From contig CAMZIY010000008.1 of assembly GCA_947307365.1 (NCBI GenBank), forward strand, positions 1 through 35,681: a stretch of DNA of 35,681 nt, in the 5' to 3' direction. The translations under genes and the position numbers were made by a program. The DNA is from an uncultured Clostridia bacterium (GTDB lineage: Bacteria; Bacillota; Clostridia; Oscillospirales; Oscillospiraceae). Shown here in pieces: positions 23,664 through 31,483 of this stretch (its first letter is position 1; every line of letters begins with the position of its first letter). The notes under the pieces are model-generated. The model ran no database searches. It worked only from the letters and a program-made list of their open reading frames with translations, and was not told where the DNA came from.

Positions 23664-24464
23664 ATGCCCGCATATTTCTGGTCCTGTGCCGGTTATTCCC
23701 GCAAGGGAGAAAGACCGGATAACGAAGATAATTATTACCTGGATGGTTCCTTCCTGCCGGAGGGAGACGAGGATACCGTTCCCCGCACCGCAGGCCTGCG
23801 GTCCAAAGGCGTGGCGGCCGTCTTCGACGGTATGGGCGGAGAACAGGCGGGGGAGTATGCCAGTTTTACTGCCGCGGATCTGCTGCGGCAAAAGAGCGGC
23901 GAACTGCTCGGCGTCCGGGACCAGGATGCATTTCGGAACGCCGTACAGGCTTATGTACAGGAAGTGAACGCAAAGCTGCGCCGCCGGGGAGAAGAAATGC
24001 ACGCCACCGTGGGGGCTGCCATGGCCGTGCTCCGGCTGAAGGGCAGGGAAGCCATGATCTGCAATCTGGGGGATTGCCGCATCTACTGCCTTCGGAAAGG
24101 AAAGCTCAGCCTCCTCACCCGCGACCATACCCTGGCGGCCTTTCTCCAACGCCGGGGCGACCTGACTCCGGAGGAGGCCAGGACCGATCCCCGCAGGCAT
24201 GCGTTGATGCGCCATTTGGGCAGCGATCAGGGGGAGGATGCCCTGCAGCCCTTCTTCCGGCGGATGGAGCTGGAATCCGGAGATCGTTTTCTCCTGTGCA
24301 GCGATGGGGTGAGCGGGAGCCTGGAGGAGACGGAACTGATCCGGATCCTGGGAAAAGGCAGCCCCGCAGCCGCGGTAAAGGCGCTGACAGAGGCGGCCGC
24401 CCGCGCAGGGAGCAGGGATAATCTCACCGCCCTCTGCGTGCAGGTCCAGCTCCGGCTGTTCTAG
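23664..24464 (+). CDS. PP2C-family serine/threonine phosphatase
   Basis: This 266-residue protein contains the PP2C metal and catalytic motifs in order: RPDNEDNYYLDG (residues 18-29), VFDGMGGEQAGEYAS, ATVGAAMAVL, CNLGDCRIYCL, LCSDGVSGSL and the final SRDNLTALCV. It removes phosphate from serine/threonine in Mn2+/Mg2+-dependent fashion. No PASTA kinase is beside it, unlike the usual prpC-prkC pair, so the partner kinase is unknown. It lacks a membrane anchor and is cytoplasmic. AAGGAG lies 9 nt before the ATG at 23664. Its stop TAG overlaps the stop of the convergent reductase. Confidence 0.92.
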   Translation: MPAYFWSCAGYSRKGERPDNEDNYYLDGSFLPEGDEDTVPRTAGLRSKGVAAVFDGMGGEQAGEYASFTAADLLRQKSGELLGVRDQDAFRNAVQAYVQEVNAKLRRRGEEMHATVGAAMAVLRLKGREAMICNLGDCRIYCLRKGKLSLLTRDHTLAAFLQRRGDLTPEEARTDPRRHALMRHLGSDQGEDALQPFFRRMELESGDRFLLCSDGVSGSLEETELIRILGKGSPAAAVKALTEAAARAGSRDNLTALCVQVQLRLF

Positions 24465-25168
24465 ATCACAAAACCGCCGTTGAGCCCCACCACCTGGCCG
24501 GTGATGAATTTAGCCCGATCCGAGGCCAGAAAGGCCGCCAGATGACCCACGTCTTCCGGTGTGCCCAACTGTTCCAGCGGGGTCTCCAGCCGGAGTTCCT
24601 CCAGCTCGGCCTCCGTGAAGCCGTCCAGCATCCGGGTACGGATCACCCCGGGTGCGATGCAGTTCACCCGTATGCCGGAAGGAGCCAGTTCCTTGGCCAG
24701 GGCTTTGGTCAGACCGATAACCGCCGCCTTGGAAGCGCTGTATCCTGCTTCGCAGGAACCGCCCACCTGGCCCCACATGGAGGAAATGTTCAGAATGTTT
24801 CCCCGCTTCATGTGCACCATATGGGGGATCGCCGCCCGGCAGCAGAGAAATACGGAGTCCGTATTTGCCCGGAACAGGTCCTTCCAATCCCGGTAAGTCA
24901 GATCGGTAAGGAGACCGTAGCGGGAGATCCCCGCGTTGTTGACCAGAAGGTCTGTGCCGCCCACCTGTTTGAACATGGCTTCTACCTCATCCGGCTCCGT
25001 CACATCCGCATATACGGCGAGGCCGCCGATCTCCTTTGCCAGCGCCTCGGCAGCCTCGGCGGAATGATGATAGGCGACGGCCACATGCCAGCCGTCCGCG
25101 GCAAGAGCGCGGCAAATGGCAGCGCCGATCCCGCCCGCGCCACCGGTGACCAGAGCGGTCTTTCCCAT
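24461..25168 (-). CDS. FabG-like short-chain dehydrogenase/reductase
   Basis: This 235-residue classical SDR has the cofactor motif VTGGAGGIGAAICRAL, LLVNNAGIS, the catalytic serine in ILNISSMWGQ, the YSASK catalytic pair and IRVNCIAPGVIRT. It is closest in pattern to 3-oxoacyl-ACP reductases (FabG), but similar enzymes act on many alcohols. No fatty-acid genes are nearby, so the substrate is uncertain. The N-terminus begins MGKTALVTGG and CAGGAGGGA lies just upstream of the ATG at 25168. A good promoter with an extended -10 drives it. A small hairpin (cggcc / ggccg with a ttcg loop) lies in the leader. Confidence 0.9.
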   Translation of the reverse strand: MGKTALVTGGAGGIGAAICRALAADGWHVAVAYHHSAEAAEALAKEIGGLAVYADVTEPDEVEAMFKQVGGTDLLVNNAGISRYGLLTDLTYRDWKDLFRANTDSVFLCCRAAIPHMVHMKRGNILNISSMWGQVGGSCEAGYSASKAAVIGLTKALAKELAPSGIRVNCIAPGVIRTRMLDGFTEAELEELRLETPLEQLGTPEDVGHLAAFLASDRAKFITGQVVGLNGGFVI

Positions 25169-25214
25169 GGGGGATCCCTCCTGTCAGATCACGGCCTTCG
25201 GGCCGGTTATTCCC

Positions 25215-25243
25215 ATTGTATCACGTAAGCATTCCGGTGACAA
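25215..25243 (-). promoter_or_regulatory. Promoter of the FabG-like gene, overlapping a weaker plus-strand promoter
   Basis: On the minus strand, TTGTCA (25238-25243) and TACAAT (25215-25220) are 17 bp apart with a TGn extended -10. On the plus strand TTGTAT (25216-25221) and GACAAT (25239-25244), also spaced 17 bp, could serve the cysteine-rich gene. The two would be face to face and mutually exclusive. Confidence 0.65.
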
Positions 25244-25263
25244 TTCAGGAAAGGAAAAGAATT

Positions 25264-25545
25264 ATGGACGACTGGAAGGATAAACACTACGCTTTCTACT
25301 GCAACCGGGAATGCGAATGCTTCCCCTGCCATCCGACAAATGACCCTGAGAATTTCAACTGCCTCTTCTGCTGGTGCCCCCTGTATGCCTTGGGGGAGAA
25401 GTGCGGAGGCAATTACCGCTATACGGAGGAAGGGATCAAGGACTGCTCCCGCTGCCCCTTCCCCCATATCCGCGGCAATTACGGCAAGGTAATGGACCGG
25501 TTCAATGAGGTGGCCAGGCTGGCAGCCAGAAAAGAGACGCTGTGA
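25264..25545 (+). CDS. Cysteine-rich small-domain protein
   Basis: This 93-residue protein has eleven cysteines within its first 70 residues, in blocks CNRECECFPC, NFNCLFCWCPLYALGEKCGG and DCSRCPFPH. This matches the 'cysteine-rich small domain' family found in Clostridia, Archaea and other anaerobes. The pattern suggests bound metal, zinc or an iron-sulfur cluster, but no function is established for the family. It is cytoplasmic, with no signal peptide. The ATG at 25264 follows AGGAAAGG. The stop overlaps the GTG start of the CCA-adding enzyme (GTGA), so the two are coupled. Confidence 0.85.
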   Translation: MDDWKDKHYAFYCNRECECFPCHPTNDPENFNCLFCWCPLYALGEKCGGNYRYTEEGIKDCSRCPFPHIRGNYGKVMDRFNEVARLAARKETL

Positions 25546-26750
25546 AGCTTGCCGTTCCCGATGAGGTAAACGAAGCCCTGGAGCGGCTCAGAAGCCGGGG
25601 TTACAAGGCAAATCCCGTAGGGGGCTGCGTTCGTGACAGCCTGCTGGGCCTGCACCCGGAGGACTGGGATATCTGCACCTCTGCCCGACCGGAGGAGACC
25701 GCAGCCTGCTTTCCCGACTGCCGCGTCCTGCCCACGGGCTTTCGCCACGGTACCGTCACGGTGCTCTGGGGAAAACGCAGCCTGGAGATCACCACCTATC
25801 GGAAGGATGGGAGCTATTCGGACCACCGGAGACCGGACGAGGTCTCCTTTGTTTCCGATCTGCAGGAGGATCTGGCCCGACGGGATTTTACCGTCAATGC
25901 CATGGCGCTGTCCCCCCAGGGGGAAGTGCTGGATCCCTTCGGCGGCGCGGAAGACCTGAAACGCGGCCTTCTGCGCTGCGTGGGCGAGCCGGAGACCCGT
26001 TTCCGGGAGGATGCCTTGCGCATCCTGCGGCTTCTGCGCTTTGCTTCCCGCCTGGATTTCCGGCCGGAGGAAAAGACCCTCGCTGCGGCTCTGCGCTGCC
26101 GGGACCTGCTTCCTGCCCTGGCGGGGGAGCGGGTACTGCGGGAGATCTGCCTCTATCTGGATGGCCCCGGAGCAGGCGCGTGTTTCCCCTGGGCAAAGCC
26201 TGTTCTGGAGCCGGTGCTGCCGGAACTCCGGGACCTGGAGGGGGAGAAAGAGGCGATCCGGCTGGACAGGCTCCCCCCCTCGTCCGTCCTGCGGCTGGGA
26301 CTGCTCCTTCGCTCTCCGTCAGGGGAGAAGGCGGACGCTCTCCGAAGGATGAAAAGCGCAAAAAGCCTGGAAAACCGGGTGCGCACCCTGGCTGCCGGAG
26401 CATGGAGTCCCCCTCCCGGGGACGATGCGGCGCTGGGTCTGGCCCTGGGCCGCACCGGTGAGGCGGCCTTTCGGGATCTGCTCCTGTTGTGGCGCGCCCT
26501 GCAGGCGGCGCCGGAGGAAAGGCTCGCCGATCTGGAACGGGAACTGGAGACCCGGCTGCGGGCCGGATTCTGCTTTTCCACAGGGGATCTGGAGGTCACG
26601 GGAAACGATCTCCTGGCCCTGGGCTATTCCGGCGTTTCCCTGGGCAGCGCGCTCCGCTCCCTGCTGGAGGAAGTGCAGGTCGGCGCGCTGCCCAATGAAA
26701 AAGCCGCCCTGCTGGCGGCAGCGGAGAAAAAGAAAACCGCCGGGAGTTGA
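25542..26750 (+). CDS. cca: CCA tRNA nucleotidyltransferase
   Basis: This 402-residue class II nucleotidyltransferase adds or repairs the 3'-CCA end of tRNAs. The catalytic head reads VGGCVRDSLLGLHPEDWDIC with the metal-binding Asp pair, followed by FRHGTVTVLWG, the RRDFTVNAMAL block, DPFGGAEDLKRGLLRCVG and RFREDALRILRLLRFASRL (nucleotide-selecting helices). The C-terminal half is shorter and less conserved, with no HD domain seen. The start is GTG at 25542, inside the stop of the cysteine-rich gene. The last codons form one arm of the acetate-kinase terminator. Confidence 0.93.
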   Translation: MKLAVPDEVNEALERLRSRGYKANPVGGCVRDSLLGLHPEDWDICTSARPEETAACFPDCRVLPTGFRHGTVTVLWGKRSLEITTYRKDGSYSDHRRPDEVSFVSDLQEDLARRDFTVNAMALSPQGEVLDPFGGAEDLKRGLLRCVGEPETRFREDALRILRLLRFASRLDFRPEEKTLAAALRCRDLLPALAGERVLREICLYLDGPGAGACFPWAKPVLEPVLPELRDLEGEKEAIRLDRLPPSSVLRLGLLLRSPSGEKADALRRMKSAKSLENRVRTLAAGAWSPPPGDDAALGLALGRTGEAAFRDLLLLWRALQAAPEERLADLERELETRLRAGFCFSTGDLEVTGNDLLALGYSGVSLGSALRSLLEEVQVGALPNEKAALLAAAEKKKTAGS

Positions 26751-26760
26751 ACTCCCGGCG
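26738..26760 (-). terminator. Rho-independent terminator of ackA inside the 3' end of cca
   Basis: A 10-bp stem (cgccgggagt / actcccggcg) with loop tga is followed on the minus strand by ggttttctttttct. The loop contains the cca stop codon, so the terminator lies within that gene's last codons. Confidence 0.85.
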
Positions 26761-26782
26761 ATCCGATCATCCTGTTCTGCGC

Positions 26783-27991
26783 TCAGATGCTTTTGCCTTC
26801 CACCAGGGCTTCCGTATCCCTGGCGATGACCAGTTCCTCATCCGTGGGGATCATCCACACCTTGACTTTGGCGCCTTCGGGGCTGAGCTCGGCCAGCTTG
26901 CTGCGGACGTTGTTGCGCTGAGGATCGATGGCAATGCCCATAAAATCCAGGCCCTCCACCATGCGCTGCCGGACGTCCCCGTCGTTTTCGCCCACACCGG
27001 CGGTGAATACGACGCAGTCCACTCCGCCCATGGCGGCGGCGTAGGAGGCGATCAGCTTCCGGCCCTGGTAGACGAAGACCTCCCGGGCAAGGGCGCAGCG
27101 GAAGTCGCCTTCTTCCTGCCCCTTCTCCAGATCCCGGAAGTCGGAGGACTTCCCGGAAAGTCCCAGCATGCCGGATTTCTTGTTCAGCACATTGGTCATT
27201 TCATGGATATCCATCCCCGTTCTGCCCATCAGATACTCCAGGATGGCGGGGTCCAGAGAACCGGAGCGGGTGCCCATGGGGATGCCTTCCAGCGGGGTGA
27301 TGCCCATGGAGGTGTCGATGCACTTGCCGCCCTTCACCGCGGCAAAGCTGGAGCCGTTGCCCAGGTGGCAGGTGACGACCTTGAATTCCGGATCGCCTTC
27401 CCGGCCGCAGACCCGAGCAGCTTCGGCGGAAACATAGCGGTGGCTGCTGCCGTGGAAGCCGTACCGGCGGACCATATGATCGGTGTAATACTCATAGGGC
27501 AGGGCGTACATGAACGCCCTGGGGGGCATGGTCTGGTGGAAAGCGGTATCGAACACGGCCACCTGGGGAACACCGGGCATGGCCTCCTCGCAGGCTTCGA
27601 TGCCCGCCAGGTTCGCCGGGTTATGGAGCGGTCCCAGGGGGATGACTTCGCGGATGGCGGCCTTGACCTTCTCATCCACCAGGGTGGAGGCGGTGAACTT
27701 TTCTCCGCCGTGCAGGACCCGGTGGCCCACTGCGCCGATCTCGTCCATATGCTTTACCACGCCGACCTCCGGATCCGTCAGCGCCCGGAACACCAGCCGG
27801 ATGGCGTCGCCATGGTCGTGCATATCCTCACGGTATTCCTTGCTGCGTCCGTCGGGCAGCTTGTGCTTCATAAAAGAATCGGCAATGCCGATGCGCTCGC
27901 AGGCACCCTTGCAGAGAACGGACTCGTCCTCCATATTGAATACCTGATATTTCAGGGAAGAGCTTCCGGCATTGATGACCAGAATTTTCAT
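26783..27991 (-). CDS. ackA: Acetate kinase
   Basis: This 402-residue acetate kinase converts acetyl phosphate and ADP to acetate and ATP (or the reverse). Family signatures are MKILVINAGSSSLKYQ at the N-terminus, GHRVLHGG, FDTAFHQTMP, YGFHGSSHRYVS, TCHLGNGSS, MGTRSGSLDPAIL and FTAGVGEND. The active-site Asp and Arg lie in these blocks. The ATG at 27991 matches the family N-terminus. Another ATG at 28003 sits directly on the ribosome site (GAGGAAAGG) and is less likely. Open sequence further upstream runs under the divergent gene and is not coding. No pta gene is adjacent. Confidence 0.96.
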   Translation of the reverse strand: MKILVINAGSSSLKYQVFNMEDESVLCKGACERIGIADSFMKHKLPDGRSKEYREDMHDHGDAIRLVFRALTDPEVGVVKHMDEIGAVGHRVLHGGEKFTASTLVDEKVKAAIREVIPLGPLHNPANLAGIEACEEAMPGVPQVAVFDTAFHQTMPPRAFMYALPYEYYTDHMVRRYGFHGSSHRYVSAEAARVCGREGDPEFKVVTCHLGNGSSFAAVKGGKCIDTSMGITPLEGIPMGTRSGSLDPAILEYLMGRTGMDIHEMTNVLNKKSGMLGLSGKSSDFRDLEKGQEEGDFRCALAREVFVYQGRKLIASYAAAMGGVDCVVFTAGVGENDGDVRQRMVEGLDFMGIAIDPQRNNVRSKLAELSPEGAKVKVWMIPTDEELVIARDTEALVEGKSI

Positions 27992-28016
27992 GCTGCGTAT
28001 CATCCTTTCCTCTTGC

Positions 28017-28069
28017 TTCACATAATAATCACAGTGATTTAATATATACCATTTTTCCTGCTTACACAA
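28017..28069. promoter_or_regulatory. Divergent overlapping promoters with a central palindrome
   Basis: Plus strand: TTCACA (28017-28022) and TAATAT (28040-28045) drive tmcAL. Minus strand: TTGTGT (28064-28069) and TATATT (28041-28046) drive ackA. Both spacers are 17 bp and the two -10 boxes overlap. The perfect inverted repeat AATCAC-a-GTGATT (28027-28039) lies in the plus spacer, next to the ackA start region, and could be an operator. Confidence 0.6.
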
Positions 28070-28087
28070 GGATTTTGGAGAAATTTT

Positions 28088-29227
28088 ATGAGAATTATCG
28101 GCCTGACGGCGGAATACAATCCCTTTCACCGGGGGCATGCCTGGCAGCTCGCCCGGATCCGGGACCGTTTCGGTCCCGATGCGGCGGTGGTGACGGTCCT
28201 CTCCGGCTGTTTTGTCCAGAGGGGAGAGCCCGCTCTGTTCGACGCCCGTGCCCGGGCGGAGGCAGCGGTGCGCTGCGGCGCAGATCTGGTGCTGGAACTG
28301 CCTCTTCCCTGGGCGATCTCCTCGGCCCAGGGGTTCGCTCGGGGAGCGGCGGCGATGCTGGAGAGTCTGGGCTGCGTGGAGGAACTGGTCTTCGGCAGCG
28401 AATCCCGGGATCTTGCGGAACTGCAGGCAGCCCGGCGGCTTCTGGCGGATCCAAAGCTGAAACCGCTCCTTCGGGAAGGTCTTGCCGCAGGGCTGGGCTT
28501 CGCTGCCGCCAGGCAGCAGGCTGCAGAAAGGCTGTCGGACGGAGAAGTGCCCCAGCTGCGCCGGAGGAACGACATTCTGGCGATGAGTTATCTGGAAGCC
28601 CTGGAGGGACTGGACAGTCCGATCCGCCCATGCCCTATGCCGCGGTGCGAAGAGTATGCCCCCGCTTCTGCGATTCGGGTGCGGGAGGATTATCTCTCCT
28701 GCCTGCCGGATGAGGCGGCGGAAGTCTTCCGGAGAGAGGCGGCGGCGGGCAGAGGTCCGGTGAGACCGGCGGACCTGGAGCTCCCGATCCTGGCCGCTCT
28801 GCGCAGTCTTCCGGAGGAAAAGTGGGAAACCCTCCCGGACCGGGGAGAAGGGCTGGAGAACCGGATCCGGCAAGCCGCTCTGGAAGCGGGGACCTGGGAG
28901 GAATTTATCCGACTGGGGGTAACGAAACGCTACCCCGCCGCCCGGATCCGGCGTATGGCCCTGGCCGCGTTCCTGGGGGTCACCCGGGAGATGTCTGAGG
29001 GTTTGCCGCCTTATCTCCGAGTGCTGGCGCTGGATCAGCGGGGGAGGGAAGTGCTCAACAGGGCATCCCCGCGCCTGCCGGTCCTCATCAGGACGGCAAA
29101 GGGAAAAGGGGATCCCATCCTGGAGCTGGAACAGCGGGCTGCAGGACTCTACGCCCTGGCTTTCCGAAATCCCGAGGAAAGGCGGGGGGACCGGGGATGG
29201 AGACAGAGCCCTTTTGTCATGGAATAA
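28088..29227 (+). CDS. tmcAL: tRNA(Met) cytidine acetate ligase
   Basis: This 379-residue protein belongs to the TmcAL/YlbM (formerly DUF795) family, which uses acetate and ATP to make N4-acetylcytidine at the wobble base of elongator tRNA-Met. The N-terminus has the nucleotidyltransferase motif GLTAEYNPFHRGHAWQL (H-x-G-H type), then VVTVLSGCFVQRGEPALFD and LVLELPLPWAISSAQGFARG. Later conserved parts include RRNDILAMSYLEAL and VTKRYPAARIRR. Its substrate acetate is the product of the divergent ackA. A GGAG site lies 8 nt before the ATG at 28088. Confidence 0.93.
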   Translation: MRIIGLTAEYNPFHRGHAWQLARIRDRFGPDAAVVTVLSGCFVQRGEPALFDARARAEAAVRCGADLVLELPLPWAISSAQGFARGAAAMLESLGCVEELVFGSESRDLAELQAARRLLADPKLKPLLREGLAAGLGFAAARQQAAERLSDGEVPQLRRRNDILAMSYLEALEGLDSPIRPCPMPRCEEYAPASAIRVREDYLSCLPDEAAEVFRREAAAGRGPVRPADLELPILAALRSLPEEKWETLPDRGEGLENRIRQAALEAGTWEEFIRLGVTKRYPAARIRRMALAAFLGVTREMSEGLPPYLRVLALDQRGREVLNRASPRLPVLIRTAKGKGDPILELEQRAAGLYALAFRNPEERRGDRGWRQSPFVME

Positions 29228-29228
29228 A

Positions 29229-29265
29229 AAACGGGAAGCCGGGTCGAAAGACCGGCTTCCCGTTT
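29229..29265. terminator. Bidirectional terminator between tmcAL and rodA
   Basis: A long stem (aaacgggaagccggg / ccggcttcccgttt, one bulged base) with a gaaa tetraloop lies between the two convergent genes. A-runs on the left and T-runs on the right suit both directions. Confidence 0.85.
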
Positions 29266-29278
29266 GCCGTAAATAGGG

Positions 29279-30415
29279 TCAACCGCTTCGGGTCCTGGCC
29301 CGGAACCGGATGCCCGAGATCAGACCGGCTGCGGCAAAACAGGCCACCATGGAGGAACCGCCGTAACTGTAGAAGGGGAGAGTGATGCCTACCACGGGGG
29401 CGATGCCGATACACATGCCGATGTTCTCAAAGCTCTGGAAGGTGAACCAGGAGGCCACGCCGATGCAGATGAGCAGATCCAGGGTGCTTCCGCTGTGGAG
29501 TCCCACGTAGAGGATCCGCAGGATGATGACGGTGAGCAGCAGCACGATGACGCCGCAGCCGATGAGCCCAAGCTCTTCCCCCGCAACGGCAAAGATAAAG
29601 TCCGTATGCTTAAAGGGAAGCATGGCGGATTGGGATTTGGCTCCCTGAAGCCAGCCATGCCCCGTGATGCCGCCGGAGGCCAGGGCGATCTTGCTCTGGT
29701 TTACCTGCCAGGTGATGCCCAGCCCATCGGGATCCACCAGATCCGGAACGAAAGGTGCAAGGATCCGCTGCCGGTGGTACTCGGAAAGCACGTGGCTCCA
29801 GACATACGGAGCTACCGCCGCGATGGCGCCGAGCCCTGCCAGGAACCAAAGAAGATGAAGCCCGGCAGCAAAACACATGGCTGCAAAGACGATGAAAAAC
29901 ACCAGAGCGCTGCCCCAGTCTGCGCTGATCATGATGATCAGGACGAAAAACAGACCGAAGTGAACCACGAGCATAAAAACGGAGGACAGGGCGTTCAGGC
30001 CCCTTTGCCGTTCCTTTGCCCACCGGAGCTGTCGGGCAAGAAGCAGCACGAAGCTGAGTTTTGCCAGCTCCGAGGGCTGAATGCCGATGCCGAAGAAACG
30101 GAGCCAGCTTTTGTTGCCGGTGCCGCCTTCAACGCCCCAGAAGCGAAGGGACAGGATCAGACCGATGCTGATGACCAGCAGGATATACCATCGCTGGGTC
30201 AGCAGGTCCGCATCCAGGACGGTAAGGATAAAGAACAGGATCACACCGATGATCACAGCGCCGATCTGCACCGTCATATACCGCTCGGTCTCGAAGGTGC
30301 GGGTGGCGCTATACAGGATGAAGAGACCGAAAACGGCGTTGATCAGACAGAGGATGAGCAGGAGAATGTCAGAGCGAAGCAGGACAGAGCCGAATCTCCG
30401 CAGCCATTGTTTCAT
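29279..30415 (-). CDS. rodA: RodA/FtsW/SpoVE family peptidoglycan glycosyltransferase
   Basis: This 378-residue SEDS-family membrane protein has ten helices. Family blocks are SWLRFFGIGIQPSELAKLSF, DWGSAL with the catalytic-region Asp, HTDFIFAVAGEELGLIG and PFYSYGGSSM near the C-terminus. SEDS proteins polymerise lipid II into glycan strands with a partner class B PBP. The shorter form and GIGIQPSE pattern fit RodA (elongation) better than SpoVE/FtsW, but no PBP2, MreB or divisome gene is next to it. The ATG at 30415 is preferred over 30421 because AAAGGGGG then has normal spacing. The mature sequence is not affected. Confidence 0.93.
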   Translation of the reverse strand: MKQWLRRFGSVLLRSDILLLILCLINAVFGLFILYSATRTFETERYMTVQIGAVIIGVILFFILTVLDADLLTQRWYILLVISIGLILSLRFWGVEGGTGNKSWLRFFGIGIQPSELAKLSFVLLLARQLRWAKERQRGLNALSSVFMLVVHFGLFFVLIIMISADWGSALVFFIVFAAMCFAAGLHLLWFLAGLGAIAAVAPYVWSHVLSEYHRQRILAPFVPDLVDPDGLGITWQVNQSKIALASGGITGHGWLQGAKSQSAMLPFKHTDFIFAVAGEELGLIGCGVIVLLLTVIILRILYVGLHSGSTLDLLICIGVASWFTFQSFENIGMCIGIAPVVGITLPFYSYGGSSMVACFAAAGLISGIRFRARTRSG

Positions 30416-30453
30416 GTTCATCCCCCTTTCTGGATCCTTTCCGGTGAGCCCTT

Positions 30454-30482
30454 ATTCTATCATTTCCGTCGGTTGTTGACAA
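30454..30482 (-). promoter_or_regulatory. Promoter of the rodA-like gene
   Basis: On the minus strand, TTGTCA (30477-30482) and TAGAAT (30454-30459) are 17 bp apart with a TGn extended -10, about 40 bp before the start codon. Confidence 0.78.
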
Positions 30483-30501
30483 GTGCGCAGAAACGGAAAA
30501 A

Positions 30502-30531
30502 CCTCCGGCGCGGTATCCGCCGCGCCGGAGG
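30502..30531 (-). terminator. Rho-independent terminator of the GIY-YIG gene
   Basis: A perfect 12-bp stem (cctccggcgcgg / ccgcgccggagg) has a 6-nt loop. On the minus strand it is followed by tttttccgtttc. It lies 17 bp past the stop of the GIY-YIG gene. Confidence 0.88.
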
Positions 30532-30548
30532 CCGGGTCCCCTGTGAGA

Positions 30549-31298
30549 TCATTCCGTCTGCTGGGAATACTGGGCGGGATTGATCACGCCCCGGCGACGA
30601 TAAACATCCGGAATACGCTTATCTACATAATAGTCCCAATCCTTTTGATCCGCCCGGTAACCAAGGAAGCCAATGCGATTCACCTTGCCGGCGACAGGAT
30701 ACCATCCCACCACCTGGTAAACACCCTTGACTATGCCTCGGACGGAGGTGATGACGTAGTCATAGTCCTGAGCGATATCCAGCTTCAGCTTCCAGGCTTC
30801 GTGACAGGCGGCATAGATGGGATCCTCCTCCCCTTCCTCCGCCATGCGGGCGATCTTCTCATCCGTGATTTTGATGAGGATGTACTTGAAGGGGGGCTCT
30901 TTATAAATCTCCGGCGAGAGCCCTTCCACCAGCTGGGCCGCGTTGCCGGTACCCCGGTCGTGGTGCTGTCCCTTCCGTTTATCGATCAGCGCCGGGAAGC
31001 AATCCAGAACTGCGGATTCCACCTCAAAAGCAGTCGTCTCGTCCAGTCCCCAGCGATGGATGACCGGAAGGACTTCAAGCCCGGAATTGACGATCTCATG
31101 GATGAGATCCAGACGGAGATCGTTGGTCTCCTCATCATCGGGCCTGATCCGCAAATTGCCCTGGGCATGGGCGAAAACCTGATTGCCGCTTCCCATGCCG
31201 ACATAGAAGGTGATGCCGTTGCGTGGGTCCACCAAGCGGTAGACATAATATTTCAAACTTTTGCTTGCGCCTGCCGGAAACTGTTCCTTTGCTGCCAT
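30549..31298 (-). CDS. GIY-YIG (LEM-3/COG3680-like) nuclease-domain protein
   Basis: This 249-residue protein begins, after a 13-residue leader, with YYVYRLVDPRNGITFYVGMG and SGNQVFAHAQG, which matches the LEM-3-like GIY-YIG group (Y...Y/FVG...R/H). The catalytic region continues with VIHRWGLDETTAFEVESAVL, where the Glu supplies the metal. The C-terminal half (about residues 130-249) holds a second domain with YQVVGWYPVAGKVNRIGFLG, ending KRIPDVYRRRG. It may be a nuclease that cleaves DNA or RNA structures, but no bacterial substrate is known. It stands alone with its own promoter and terminator. The ATG at 31298 follows AGGAGG. Confidence 0.8.
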   Translation of the reverse strand: MAAKEQFPAGASKSLKYYVYRLVDPRNGITFYVGMGSGNQVFAHAQGNLRIRPDDEETNDLRLDLIHEIVNSGLEVLPVIHRWGLDETTAFEVESAVLDCFPALIDKRKGQHHDRGTGNAAQLVEGLSPEIYKEPPFKYILIKITDEKIARMAEEGEEDPIYAACHEAWKLKLDIAQDYDYVITSVRGIVKGVYQVVGWYPVAGKVNRIGFLGYRADQKDWDYYVDKRIPDVYRRRGVINPAQYSQQTE

Positions 31299-31330
31299 GT
31301 CGGATTCCTCCTGTCCTTTCCGTTTTTTAT

Positions 31331-31359
31331 AATATAACATAATTATGTCAAAATAGCAA
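31331..31359 (-). promoter_or_regulatory. AT-rich promoter of the GIY-YIG gene with a palindromic spacer
   Basis: On the minus strand, TTGCTA (31354-31359) and TATATT (31331-31336) are 17 bp apart. A perfect 12-nt palindrome acataattatgt (31337-31348) fills the spacer beside the -10. It is a possible repressor site. Confidence 0.6.
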
Positions 31360-31424
31360 TGAAAAACTTGTGAAAACTGACGGGATTGTTAAAAAAGGAA
31401 GTGGGGAAAAGGGCACTCCTACGG

Positions 31425-31453
31425 TTGAAAACAAGACGGGGGCATGATATAAT
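31425..31453 (+). promoter_or_regulatory. Promoter of the tsaE-tsaB-upp-abcF-prfA operon
   Basis: TTGAAA (31425-31430) and a perfect TATAAT (31448-31453) are 17 bp apart, with a TGn extended -10, about 30 bp before the tsaE start. Confidence 0.88.
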
Positions 31454-31483
31454 TTATTGGTTTTGAAGGAGGCAGGGACGAAC

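Noticed and set aside
26783..28873. A 696-residue minus-strand reading frame extending ackA upstream
   Set aside because: Only the part from 27991 matches acetate kinase; the extension runs under the divergent promoters and tmcAL and is low-complexity Arg/Pro/Gln sequence.
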